A DNA stretch of 64,000 bases from Streptomyces olivaceus (GTDB lineage Bacteria > Actinomycetota > Actinomycetes > Streptomycetales > Streptomycetaceae): contig NZ_JOFH01000023.1 in the NCBI RefSeq assembly GCF_000721235.1, positions 124,001 to 188,000 of the forward strand. Reading direction: 5' to 3'. Below the pieces are notes generated by a model. It worked only from the letters and a program-made list of their open reading frames with translations. It was not told where the DNA came from and did no database searches. The translations under genes were made by a program, and so were the position numbers. This document shows positions 9,332-18,838 of the stretch, in pieces (positions within the stretch are counted from its first letter, which is position 1; the number at the start of each line of letters is the position of its first letter).

Positions 9332-10252
9332 TCAGCGCGCCGCCGGCTGCCGGGCGCCCGCCCGGGTCAGCTCGTCCAGGGTCGCCGCCACCGCCGGCAC
9401 CTGGGCCAGGTCGGGCAGGGTGAGCGCGACGATCTCCCGCCGCACCGCCGGCTCCAGCGCCACCGTCCGTACGCCCCGGGGCCGTACGGAGTCGACGGCG
9501 AGCTGGGGCAGGACGGCCACGCCCAGTCCGGCGCCGACGAGGCCGACCACCGCCGGGTAGTCGTCGGTCGCGAAGTCGATGCGGGGCGTGAAGCCGGCGC
9601 CCTCGCAGACCTCGACCAGCTGGCCGCGGCAGCGCGGGCAGCCGGCGATCCAGGACTCCCGGGCCAGCTCCCCGATGGCCACGGACCCGGCCCCGTCCGT
9701 ACGGGCGAGCCGGTGCCCCTCGGGCACCAGCGCCACCAGCCGGTCGCTCAGCAACGGCCGTACGACGAGGTCGTCCCATTCCTCCGCGCCCGCCGCGTCC
9801 TCGTAGCGGAAGGCGAGCGCCACGTCGCAGTCGCCCTCGCGCAGCAGCTCGACGGAGTTGGGCGGCTCGGCCTCCTCCAGCGAGACGCGGGTGCCGGGGT
9901 GCGCGGCGCGCAGCGCGGCCAGGGCGGTGGGCACGAGGGCGGAGCTGCCGCTGGGGAAGGACACCAGCCGCACCCGTCCGGCGCGCAGCCCGGCGATGGC
10001 GGCGACCTCCTCCTCGGCCGCGGTCAGCCCGGCGATGATCCCGGCGGCGTGCCGCACCAGCGCCTCCCCGGCCTGGGTCAGCCGCATCTCGCGGCCGGTG
10101 CGCACCAGCAGCGGGGTGCCGACGGAGGACTCCAGCGCCTTCATCTGCTGGCTGACGGCGGGCTGGGTGCAGCCCAGCTCGCGCCCGGCGGCGGAGAAGG
10201 AACCGGTCGATGCCACGGCGCGCAGCACGCGGAGATGACGAGCCTCGATCAC
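9332..10252 (-). CDS. LysR-family transcriptional regulator
   Basis: This 306-residue protein has an N-terminal winged helix-turn-helix (residues 3-60: FSAAGRELGCTQPAVSQQMKALE) and a LysR substrate-binding domain with two Rossmann-like halves (from about residue 90). The GTG at 10252 begins the conserved VIEARHLRVLRAV start; no good ribosome site is visible, so a leaderless transcript is possible. It is divergent from the MOSC gene with only 82 bases between starts, the usual layout for a LysR regulator controlling its neighbour. The inducer is unknown; a Cys-x-x-Cys (GCPRCRG) in the effector domain is noteworthy. Confidence 0.9.
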   Translation of the reverse strand: MIEARHLRVLRAVASTGSFSAAGRELGCTQPAVSQQMKALESSVGTPLLVRTGREMRLTQAGEALVRHAAGIIAGLTAAEEEVAAIAGLRAGRVRLVSFPSGSSALVPTALAALRAAHPGTRVSLEEAEPPNSVELLREGDCDVALAFRYEDAAGAEEWDDLVVRPLLSDRLVALVPEGHRLARTDGAGSVAIGELARESWIAGCPRCRGQLVEVCEGAGFTPRIDFATDDYPAVVGLVGAGLGVAVLPQLAVDSVRPRGVRTVALEPAVRREIVALTLPDLAQVPAVAATLDELTRAGARQPAAR

Positions 10253-10334
10253 GGCACCGAGGATAAGCGGCCCTTTGACCGGACCGCGAATATCGCGTAG
10301 CCGCTTTGACCGCGCCTGTTCTACCGTTTCGCTC

Positions 10335-11018
10335 ATGACCCGTGCCGCCATGAAGCTCCTCTCCGTCAATCTGGGCCGTCCGACGGCCGTGCCGTACACG
10401 GACCAGCCCGAGGGGGTCACCGGCATCGACAAGCGGCCCGCGGACGGGCCCGTGCGGGTGGCGGCGCCCGGGGCGAAGGGCGCCGGAGGCAGTGGACTGG
10501 CCGGCGACGCCGTCTGCGACACCCGCCACCACGGCGGCGAGGACCAGGCCGTGTACGCGGTGGCCCGCGAGGACCTGGACGCCTGGGAGCGCGAGCTGGG
10601 CCGCCCGCTGCCGAACGGCACCTTCGGCGAGAACCTCACCACCACGGGCCTGGACGTTTCCGGCACCCTGATCGGCGAGCGCTGGCGGGTCGGCCCCGAG
10701 CTGCTGCTCGAAGCGACGTCGGGCCGCATCCCCTGCCGGACCTTCCAGGGCCACATGGGTGAGCGGCAGTGGATGAAGCGCTTCATGGCGAAGGCCGCGC
10801 CGGGCGCCTACTTCCGGGTCGTGGAGCCCGGCGAGATCCGCGCGGGCGACCCGGTGCGCATCGTGCACCGGCCCGACCACGAGGTGACCGTGGCCCTGCA
10901 GTTCAAGGCGGTGACGATCCAGCGCGATCTGCTCCCCCGCCTGCTCGCGGCGGGCGAGGCGCTGCACCCGGAGGCGCTGGCGCAGGCACGGAAGTACGTG
11001 CGGCAGTACGGCGCCTGA
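10335..11018 (+). CDS. MOSC-domain protein (YiiM-like)
   Basis: This 227-residue protein has a MOSC beta-barrel, the sulfur-carrier domain of molybdenum cofactor sulfurases. The conserved cysteine lies in GRIPCRTFQ, and the early GDxxxDxxxHGGEDQAVYA pattern fits the YiiM branch, which handles N-hydroxylated substrates with the molybdenum cofactor. The ATG at 10335 gives an N-terminal MTRAAMKLLSV; a second ATG at 10350 is possible, and neither has a clear ribosome site. It is divergent from the LysR regulator, which probably controls it. No other molybdenum cofactor genes are nearby. Confidence 0.85.
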   Translation: MTRAAMKLLSVNLGRPTAVPYTDQPEGVTGIDKRPADGPVRVAAPGAKGAGGSGLAGDAVCDTRHHGGEDQAVYAVAREDLDAWERELGRPLPNGTFGENLTTTGLDVSGTLIGERWRVGPELLLEATSGRIPCRTFQGHMGERQWMKRFMAKAAPGAYFRVVEPGEIRAGDPVRIVHRPDHEVTVALQFKAVTIQRDLLPRLLAAGEALHPEALAQARKYVRQYGA

Positions 11019-11134
11019 CCGTCCCGAACGGCGTTCCACCAGCCGCCACCAGCGCTTTCTTCACCGGTTCCGCACGATCGCCGGTACCGGTGAGCGAAGC
11101 GGGCCCGCCCGCTCCGGGCCCATAACCTAGCGCC

Positions 11135-11908
11135 ATGACAACGGCACTGATTACGGGATCGACGGCGGGCATCGGCGCCGCGTTCGCGCGTCGGCTGGCG
11201 GCCGACGGCCACGACCTGGTCCTCGTGGCCCGGGACACCGAGCGGCTGCGCGAACAGGCGACCGAGTTGCACGACCGGCACGGCATCGAGGCCGAGGTAC
11301 TGAGGGCCGACCTCGCCACCGACGCCGGCATCGAGGCGGTGGCGGCCCGCCTGGACGACCGCAGGAACCCCGTCGACCTGCTGATCAACAACGCCGGCTT
11401 CGGCAACAAGGGCCGTTTCCTGGAGGTCTCCACGGCCGACGAGCTGACCATGCTCAAGGTGCACTGCGAGGCGGTGCTCCGGCTGACCTCGGCGGCGGCG
11501 GAGGCCATGCGGCGACGCGGCCGCGGCGGCGTCGTCAACGTCGCCTCGACCGCCGCCTTCGTCCCGCGCGGCACGTACGGCGCCTCCAAGGCGTGGGTCG
11601 TGCAGTTCACCCAGGGCGTGGCGCAGGACCTGGCCGGCAGCGGCGTACGGCTGATGGCCCTGTGCCCCGGTTTCGTGCGCACCGAGTTCCACGAGCGGGC
11701 CGGCATGGGCACGGACAACATCCCGAAGTGGATGTGGCTCGACGCGGACAACGTCGTCGCGGCGGCCCTCGCCGACCTCTCCCGCGGCAGGTCCGTCTCC
11801 GTCCCCGACCCGCGCTACAAGGCCCTGATGGGCGCCGCGAAGCTGGTGCCGCGGGGGCTGCTGGGCGGGGTCACCTCGCGGACGGGGCGGAAGTACGGGC
11901 CGAGGTAG
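11135..11908 (+). CDS. Short-chain dehydrogenase/reductase
   Basis: This 257-residue classical SDR has the nucleotide-binding TGSTAGIG motif (7-14), NNAG (85-88), and the catalytic Ser138, Tyr148 and Lys152 (YGASK). It would reduce or oxidise a carbonyl/alcohol with NAD(P)H. The C-terminal part resembles SDRs annotated as DltE-like or acyl reductases, but the substrate cannot be read from sequence. It stands alone between the MOSC gene and an unrecognised gene on the same strand, with 116 bases before it. Confidence 0.9.
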   Translation: MTTALITGSTAGIGAAFARRLAADGHDLVLVARDTERLREQATELHDRHGIEAEVLRADLATDAGIEAVAARLDDRRNPVDLLINNAGFGNKGRFLEVSTADELTMLKVHCEAVLRLTSAAAEAMRRRGRGGVVNVASTAAFVPRGTYGASKAWVVQFTQGVAQDLAGSGVRLMALCPGFVRTEFHERAGMGTDNIPKWMWLDADNVVAAALADLSRGRSVSVPDPRYKALMGAAKLVPRGLLGGVTSRTGRKYGPR

Positions 11909-12034
11909 GGACCGGGCCGGAGGGCGGATCGTCACCCGAACGTGTGGTCTACCCCCGCGCACACCCCCAGCCGTGCGACGGCGCGACGTAGCGTGCGGGA
12001 GATCGCAGGTCGGCGAGGGAGAGGGCGGCATCGG

Positions 12035-13342
12035 GTGAGCGCGGGCACGGGTGGCCGGGGCGAGTTGTTCGCCGACGGCACCGACGGCGACCGTACGGCG
12101 GCGGCAGCGGCGGCGGCAGGGACAGGCGGCGGTACGCGGCGGGCGGCGGCCGCCGGGGCGGGCCGGGGGACGACCGGCGGACGTGTGACAGCGGTGACGT
12201 TCTCCGACCGCGCCCCCGGCCCCTCCCCTGCGGCCGCCCCCGCCTCCCCCGTCCCGCCCGGCGCACCGCCCCGGAGGGACGGGTCCGCGCCGGTGCCGCG
12301 CGCCCGGACCGCCGCCCCGGGTGCCGCACCGCGCCGCCGGGAGCAGGGCCGGGAGCGCGGGCGCGAGAAGAAGCCGTGGGGGAAGATCGCGCAGCGGATC
12401 GTGCCGTACGACCTTCAGCCCGACGTCCTGCGGCAGGAACTGGTCGACCTGGGGAACGAGTTCCGCGCCTACCAGCGGAGCCCCGAACCCGATCTCGCCG
12501 TCCTCGCGGAACTGCACGACCGCAAGGCCCGCGCCTTCGCCGCGTGGGCCACCGTGGCCGACGACGCGTCCCTGCGCGAGGAGGCGGAACGGGCGGAGGC
12601 GGCCGCGCGGACCACCCGGGAGATGAACGCGAACCGCCTCGGCCTCGCGCCGGACGGGGACGGGCCGGTGATCGAGCGGCTGCTGACCCGGGTCCAGGGC
12701 GCCCACGGCCGCAGCGTTCTGGAGTACGTCCGGGTCCACGCACCGCTTCCCACCGCGCAGGCGCGGCTCGCGGTGCTCATGCTCACCCTGCGGTCCGCGC
12801 GCGCCGGCACCGGCAACGTCACCGGGCAGGACCTGGGCGGCTGGCTGCAGGGAGACGCCGAGCGCGTACTGGAGCAACTCGTCGACGCCGGCTGGCTGCG
12901 GCTGCCGGACGAGGTCGGCGCCGCCGACGTGCTGGACGCCCGGCCCGAGGAGCCCGTCCAGGTCACCGTCCCGTCGCTGCTGCTGGACGCGCCGCGACCG
13001 TTCTCCTTCGGCAAGGTCACCCGGGCGAGGCTCTCGGGGTGGGCGCAGCGGGCGGTGGGCGACCGGAAGCTCCGGAAGAAGAAGTCGGGCGCCGCCACCC
13101 GGCTGCTCGCCGTGTACACCGCCGCCCACAGCCGTCCCGACGGCCGTCTGGGCGGCGCCGGGGAGGACGAGGGGCTCGGCCTCGACGCGGTCGCCGGTCT
13201 CTGCGGTCTGCCGCCCGGGGACGTCGCCGAGCACGCCGGGCTGCTGGTCGCCGCCGACTGGCTCGCGGACGGCGAGGTCGTCGAGGGGAGGCTGCGGGGG
13301 CGGCTCGCCGAGCGGGTGCTGCCGCTGAGCGGCCTGCTCTGA
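12035..13342 (+). CDS. Unrecognised protein with low-complexity N-terminus
   Basis: I do not recognise this 435-residue protein. The first 115 residues are rich in Ala, Gly, Pro and Arg and likely disordered. A folded part begins at KKPWGKIAQRIVPYDLQPDVLRQEL, continues through an Ala/Glu-rich helical stretch (ELHDRKARAFAAW, EEAERAEAAARTTREMNANRL), and ends with alternating helices that look like repeated small winged-helix units. No signal peptide or membrane segment is visible. The GTG at 12035 follows GAGGGAGAGGG; a later GTG at 12185 would remove the low-complexity start. It is convergent with groEL1 and shares the strong terminator at 13379-13413. Confidence 0.65.
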   Translation: MSAGTGGRGELFADGTDGDRTAAAAAAAGTGGGTRRAAAAGAGRGTTGGRVTAVTFSDRAPGPSPAAAPASPVPPGAPPRRDGSAPVPRARTAAPGAAPRRREQGRERGREKKPWGKIAQRIVPYDLQPDVLRQELVDLGNEFRAYQRSPEPDLAVLAELHDRKARAFAAWATVADDASLREEAERAEAAARTTREMNANRLGLAPDGDGPVIERLLTRVQGAHGRSVLEYVRVHAPLPTAQARLAVLMLTLRSARAGTGNVTGQDLGGWLQGDAERVLEQLVDAGWLRLPDEVGAADVLDARPEEPVQVTVPSLLLDAPRPFSFGKVTRARLSGWAQRAVGDRKLRKKKSGAATRLLAVYTAAHSRPDGRLGGAGEDEGLGLDAVAGLCGLPPGDVAEHAGLLVAADWLADGEVVEGRLRGRLAERVLPLSGLL

Positions 13343-13378
13343 CGCGGACCCCGGCCGTCACGCGCGCCCGCGACGCAC

Positions 13379-13413
13379 AGTGCCCGGCACCCCCTGAGGG
13401 GGTACCGGGCACT
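13379..13413. terminator. Bidirectional terminator, groEL1 / upstream gene
   Basis: AGTGCCCGGCACCCCC (13379-13394) and GGGGGTACCGGGCACT (13398-13413) form a 16-bp stem with one mismatch and a three-base loop. It lies between converging genes and ends both transcripts. Confidence 0.9.
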
Positions 13414-13441
13414 GGCGGTTCGGGTCAGTTCGGCGCTGGCC

Positions 13442-15100
<1,659 letters not shown>

Positions 15101-15111
15101 TTATACGGCAA

Positions 15112-15161
15112 CTGCGCCCCGGGCGCCCGGCTTTTTATGGTCGCGGGAGCCAGGGGCGCAG
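15112..15161 (-). promoter_or_regulatory. Intercistronic hairpin groES-groEL1
   Basis: CTGCGCCCC (15112-15120) and GGGGCGCAG (15153-15161) form a perfect 9-bp stem around a 32-base loop. It may be a processing or attenuation site that sets the groES to groEL1 ratio. Confidence 0.45.
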
Positions 15162-15187
15162 CTGTGAAACAGGGTGCTTCGGGTGAA

Positions 15188-15496
15188 CTACTTCTCGATG
15201 ATCGCGAGGACGTCGCGGGCCGAGAGGACGAGGTACTCCTCGCCGTTGTACTTCACCTCGGTGCCGCCGTACTTGCTGTAGAGCACGACGTCGCCGACGC
15301 TGACGTCGAGCGGAAGACGGTTGCCGTCCTCGAAGCGGCCCGGGCCCACGGCCAGGACGACGCCCTCCTGGGGCTTCTCCTTGGCGGTGTCCGGAATGAC
15401 CAGGCCCGAAGCCGTGGTCTGCTCGGCGTCGAGCGGCTGGACCACAATGCGGTCCTCGAGCGGCTTGATGGCAACCTTGGAGCTGGCGGTCGTCAC
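15188..15496 (-). CDS. groES: Co-chaperonin GroES
   Basis: This 102-residue 10-kDa chaperonin forms the heptameric lid of the GroEL folding chamber. The conserved [16 protein letters not shown] start, the mobile loop region ([16 protein letters not shown]), and the [23 protein letters not shown]-terminal strand are all present, and the length is typical. The ATG at 15496 follows a GGGGGAGG ribosome site. It is the first gene of the operon with groEL1, and two CIRCE operators and a vegetative-type promoter lie upstream. Confidence 0.97.
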   Translation of the reverse strand: MTTASSKVAIKPLEDRIVVQPLDAEQTTASGLVIPDTAKEKPQEGVVLAVGPGRFEDGNRLPLDVSVGDVVLYSKYGGTEVKYNGEEYLVLSARDVLAIIEK

Positions 15497-15595
15497 GATC
15501 CGACCTCCCCCTTCGGAGATCTCACGGGGTTAACTGTCTGAGGTGGCGACCAGGTCGATCCGTCGTCGCGGGTGCCGGACCTGCCCGTCGCTGTG

Positions 15596-15622
15596 TTGGC
15601 ACTCTCCAGTGGGGAGTGCCAG
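15596..15622 (-). promoter_or_regulatory. CIRCE element, promoter-downstream copy
   Basis: TTGGCACTC-N9-GAGTGCCAG (15596-15604 and 15614-15622) matches the HrcA operator TTAGCACTC-N9-GAGTGCTAA at nearly all positions. It lies just downstream of the predicted groES transcription start. Confidence 0.88.
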
Positions 15623-15627
15623 ACCTG

Positions 15628-15657
15628 AGACTATGACCGCGATTAGCACTCGGTCAA
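15628..15657 (-). promoter_or_regulatory. groES promoter
   Basis: On the minus strand TTGACC (15657-15652) and TAGTCT (15633-15628) are separated by 18 bases, a good vegetative-type promoter. Its -35 lies within the upstream CIRCE element and its start region runs into the downstream one, so HrcA would block it directly. Confidence 0.72.
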
Positions 15658-15669
15658 GCGGAGTGCCAA
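15643..15669 (-). promoter_or_regulatory. CIRCE element, promoter-overlapping copy
   Basis: TTAGCACTC-N9-GAGTGCCAA (15643-15651 and 15661-15669) matches the HrcA operator with a single mismatch in the right arm. It overlaps the -35 box of the groES promoter. Confidence 0.92.
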
Positions 15670-15741
15670 TGCCGGCGGCGCGTCGGGGGGTTTTGGGGTC
15701 GACGCCGGTTGGTTCGGCACCCTGCGCGGGTGCGGGCGTCG

Positions 15742-15761
15742 CCGGGGGCCGCCGCCCCCGG
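15742..15761 (-). terminator. Terminator within a streptomycete intergenic repeat
   Basis: CCGGGGGC (15742-15749) pairs with GCCCCCGG (15754-15761) over a 4-base loop. It continues to about 15825 with the phrase CCTCAAACGCCGGACGGGCT, which I recognise as very common between genes in Streptomyces genomes. It would end the deacetylase operon transcript coming from the right. Confidence 0.6.
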
Positions 15762-15875
15762 ACCCCCGCTTTTCGGCCTGGACGGCCTCGTCCTCAAACG
15801 CCGGACGGGCTGGACGATGCCGGCCGGCCTCAAGAGGTCACCGGCCGGTCCGGCGCCCACCGGTCCGTCCGGCGT

Positions 15876-16604
15876 TCACAGGTAGTCCTCCAGGTTGCCC
15901 ACCCTCAGTCCCTGCTCCGCGACCGTCTTGAGCAGGCGTTCCGTGCGGGACGTCAGGTCGGTGGCCGTCGGGTGGTCCGGGTCGACGGCGATGACGTCGC
16001 CGGGGTGGAGGCGGTGGTCGCCGCGGGTGTAGGTGAGGGCGCCGTCGGCGTTCAGGGCGGCGCGCCACAGGACCAGGGCCGTGATGCCGCAGTCGGCGGC
16101 GGCGCGCAGGGTGGTGGTGTCGTACGCGCCGTGCGGCGGGCGGAAGAGGTGGGCGCGGACGCCGAAGCGGGACGTGAGCTTGGTCTGCTGGCCGCAGATC
16201 TCGGCGCGCTGCCCTGCGTAGGGCAGGCCGCTCAGGGCGCGGTGGTCGAGGGTGTGGTTCTGCAGGCTCGCGCCGACCGAACGCAGCCGGGCGAAGTCGC
16301 CGTACGCCGGGCCGGCCACGGTGTCGGTGAGGAACAGGGTGACCGGGAGCCGCCGTTCCCGGATCAGGCCGGTGAAGGCGGGGTCGCGCTCGGCGCTGTC
16401 GTCGTAGGTGAGGAAGACGACCCGGTCGGTGGTGCGGACGTGGTCCACGACGGGCGGCAGGTGCCGGCCCCGGTCGCCGCCCTGGGCGGGTTCCCCGGCC
16501 GCCCCCGCGCGTGCGGCGGGGGCGGCGGTCCGGTCGCAGCCGGCCAGCGGGAGCAGAAGGACGGCCAGGGCGGCGGCGGCCGGCCGGAGCCGCCCCCGCC
16601 TCAC
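15876..16604 (-). CDS. Polysaccharide deacetylase lipoprotein, shorter copy
   Basis: This 242-residue secreted protein has a signal peptide ending in the lipobox LAGC (Cys23), so it is predicted to be anchored in the outer leaflet of the membrane. A NodB-type carbohydrate esterase 4 domain follows: the metal/catalytic Asp pair is in LTYDDSAERD, the HxxxH metal site is HTLDH, and FRPPHGAYD is the third motif. Such enzymes remove N-acetyl groups from peptidoglycan or chitin-like polymers. Its GTG start overlaps the upstream deacetylase stop as GTGA, so the two are translationally coupled. Both end in a near-identical LEDYL tail, pointing to tandem duplication. Confidence 0.88.
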   Translation of the reverse strand: MRRGRLRPAAAALAVLLLPLAGCDRTAAPAARAGAAGEPAQGGDRGRHLPPVVDHVRTTDRVVFLTYDDSAERDPAFTGLIRERRLPVTLFLTDTVAGPAYGDFARLRSVGASLQNHTLDHRALSGLPYAGQRAEICGQQTKLTSRFGVRAHLFRPPHGAYDTTTLRAAADCGITALVLWRAALNADGALTYTRGDHRLHPGDVIAVDPDHPTATDLTSRTERLLKTVAEQGLRVGNLEDYL

Positions 16605-17575
16605 AGGTAGTCCTCCAGGCGGGCCACCGCGTATCCGTCGGCGGTGATCCGGTCCAGGAAGCGGCGGACCATGTCGGTCATCGAGCCGTCCCAGTCCTCG
16701 GTGCCCCGGAAGTGCGTGAGGACGATGTCACCGGGGTGCAGGTCCTGGTCCCACTCGCGGTACTCCCAGTGGTCGACGTACACCTCCTCGCTCCAGATCG
16801 GCGCGTACTTGATGCCGCAGGACTTGGCGGCGCGCAGGGTGTCGCCGTTGTAGTTGCCGAAGGGCGGCCGGAAGAGGACGGGGCGCTTGCCGTAGTGCTT
16901 CTCCATCACGTCCTGCATGCCGCAGATCTCCCGCTTCTGCTCCTTGTAGGAGAGGGCCGGGAGGTAGGGGTGGCTCAGGGTGTGGTTGTTGAGGGTGACG
17001 CCGCGGGCCTGCATCTTCTTGAAGTAGCCGTAGTCGTCCTTGATCTCCTCGTCGGTGAGGAAGACGGTGTACGGGATCTTCAGCTCGCTCATCATCTTCA
17101 GGAACGCCGGGTCCTTCTCGGCCCCGTCGTCGATGGTGAGGAAGACGACCTTCTCCTTGGTGGGGACCGTGGTGAAGACCGGCGGGAGGCCGTCCGTCTC
17201 CTGGCCGTCGACCTCGAAGCCCTCGCGGGCCTTGATCCGCGGTTTCTTCGCGGGGGCCGAGGGGGCTGTCAGCGGCACCTTCTTGAGCTCCCAGCGCTTG
17301 GCGGCGGCGACCCGGGCGGCCTGGGCCGCGCGCAGCTCGGCCGCGTAGCCGTCGAGGGCCCGGGCCGGGGGCGCCTGCTGGCCGGAGGCGCCCCGCACCC
17401 CGGCGGTGTCGTCCTGCGCGCATCCGGCGGCGAGGGCGGTGACGGCGAGGACGGCGGTGGCGGCCGCCGCGCGTCTGCGGAGCGCTCGGCGACGCGCTCT
17501 GCGCGGTGCGGGACGGGAGACCCGGGACACGCCACGCGACGCCCGACTTTTGTCATTTTGTACGACTGTGCGCAT
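16601..17575 (-). CDS. Polysaccharide deacetylase lipoprotein, longer copy
   Basis: This 324-residue protein starts with a long Arg-rich n-region, then a hydrophobic segment and lipobox LAAGC (Cys52). A linker of about 100 residues precedes a NodB domain with LTIDDGAEKD, HTLSH and FRPPFGNYN motifs and a late HFRG segment. All catalytic positions of a CE4 deacetylase look intact. An AAGGA ribosome site precedes the ATG at 17575. It is the first gene of the deacetylase pair and is divergent from the methyltransferase gene with 90 bases between starts. The substrate is probably cell-wall glycan, by family. Confidence 0.9.
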   Translation of the reverse strand: MRTVVQNDKSRASRGVSRVSRPAPRRARRRALRRRAAAATAVLAVTALAAGCAQDDTAGVRGASGQQAPPARALDGYAAELRAAQAARVAAAKRWELKKVPLTAPSAPAKKPRIKAREGFEVDGQETDGLPPVFTTVPTKEKVVFLTIDDGAEKDPAFLKMMSELKIPYTVFLTDEEIKDDYGYFKKMQARGVTLNNHTLSHPYLPALSYKEQKREICGMQDVMEKHYGKRPVLFRPPFGNYNGDTLRAAKSCGIKYAPIWSEEVYVDHWEYREWDQDLHPGDIVLTHFRGTEDWDGSMTDMVRRFLDRITADGYAVARLEDYL

Positions 17576-17665
17576 GGTGCCGGATCCTTGCAGTCCCCGG
17601 CCGCCGGACCCGGCCCGACACCGCGCCGGAGGCACACGGTCCACCGACTGGCCCACAATGACCCG

Positions 17666-18838
17666 GTGAACGACCTCGACTTCCTCCGCACCCCCGAAGG
17701 CCGCGCGCTCCTCGACGAGGTCCGCGACACCGACCCCGCCCAGGAGTTGGCGGTCGCCACCCGGCTGCGGCGCACGCACCCGGCCCCGCTGGTGTCGGCG
17801 GCACTCGGGCAGGCGCGGCTGCGGCAGCGGGCGGTGGCGAAGTTCGGGGCCGCGGACGCGGGGCGGATGTTCTTCACGCCGAACGGGGTGGAGCAGTCGA
17901 CGCGGGCGAGCGTGGCGGCGTACCGGGCCGAGCGCCTCCATGGGCTCGGGGTGCGGTCCGTGGCCGATCTGTGCTGCGGGATCGGCGGCGACGCGATCGC
18001 GCTGGCCCGCGCCGGCATCAGGGTCCTCGCCGTCGACCGGGACCCGCTGACCTGCGAGGCGGCCCGTGCCAACGCCGACGCGCTCGGTCTCGCCGACCTG
18101 ATCGAGGTGCGCGAGGCCGACGTGACGGAGGTCGGCACCGCCCCGTACGACGCCGTGTTCGTCGACCCCGCGCGACGCGGTGGCCGGGGCCGGATCTTCG
18201 ATCCCGAGGCGTACTCGCCGCCGCTGTCCTGGGCCGTGGCGGCCGCCCGTACGGCCTCTCGTGCCGCCGCGCTGAAGGTCGCGCCCGGCATCCCGCACGA
18301 GGCGGTGCCCGCGGACGCCGAGGCCGAGTGGATCTCCGACGGCGGGGACGTGAAGGAGGCCGTGCTGTGGTTCGGCGCGGGTGCCGCACCGGGGGCGGTG
18401 CGGGCCACGCTGCTGCCCGGACCCCGCACCCTGCCGGGCACCGGCCTGCCCGACCCCGAGGCGCGTACGCCCGGCCGGTACCTGTACGAGCCGGACGGCG
18501 CCGTCGTCCGCGCCCACCTGGTCGCCGAGGTCGCCGCGCAGGTCGGCGGCGGACTGCTCGACGCAACGATCGCGTACGTCACCGCGGACGAACTGCGGCC
18601 GACGCCGTACGCCACGGCGTACGAGATCACCGACCGGATGCCGTTCAACGTCAAGAAGCTGAAGGCGCTGCTGCGCGAGCGCGGGGTCGGGACGCTGACC
18701 GTGAAGAAGCGGGGCTCGGCCGTCGAGCCGGAGGAGCTGCGGAAGAAGGTCAGGCCGCAGGGGCCGAACGCGGCGACCGTGTTCCTGACCCGGGTCGCGG
18801 GGGCGCCGACGATGCTGATCGGGCACCCGGCGCGTTAA
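17666..18838 (+). CDS. SAM-dependent methyltransferase with THUMP-like C-terminus
   Basis: This 390-residue protein has a class I methyltransferase fold with the SAM-binding DLCCGIGGDAIALA motif (about 93-106), an acidic VDRD strand end, and a catalytic VDPARR motif resembling that of RNA guanine/adenine methyltransferases. The last 75 residues (from ATAYEITDRMPFNVKKLK) form a THUMP-like domain, which suggests an RNA substrate. The GTG at 17666 is used; no ribosome site is near, so leaderless translation is likely. A three-codon ATG ACC CGG TGA overlaps the start as GTGA. The stop codon overlaps the oppositely oriented sigma gene stop (TTAA). Confidence 0.85.
   Translation: MNDLDFLRTPEGRALLDEVRDTDPAQELAVATRLRRTHPAPLVSAALGQARLRQRAVAKFGAADAGRMFFTPNGVEQSTRASVAAYRAERLHGLGVRSVADLCCGIGGDAIALARAGIRVLAVDRDPLTCEAARANADALGLADLIEVREADVTEVGTAPYDAVFVDPARRGGRGRIFDPEAYSPPLSWAVAAARTASRAAALKVAPGIPHEAVPADAEAEWISDGGDVKEAVLWFGAGAAPGAVRATLLPGPRTLPGTGLPDPEARTPGRYLYEPDGAVVRAHLVAEVAAQVGGGLLDATIAYVTADELRPTPYATAYEITDRMPFNVKKLKALLRERGVGTLTVKKRGSAVEPEELRKKVRPQGPNAATVFLTRVAGAPTMLIGHPAR

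Larger units (their letters stand above)
15497..15875. other. groES regulatory region and deacetylase 3' flank
   Basis: This 379-base interval holds the groES promoter and two CIRCE elements (15596-15669), and a streptomycete intergenic repeat with a strong hairpin (about 15742-15825) after the stop of the deacetylase gene. No ORF is supported. Confidence 0.6.

Noticed and set aside
17658..17669. Three-codon uORF ATG ACC CGG TGA overlapping the methyltransferase GTG
   Set aside because: It has no ribosome site and such short overlaps arise easily; not enough to claim regulation, though noted in the gene entry.
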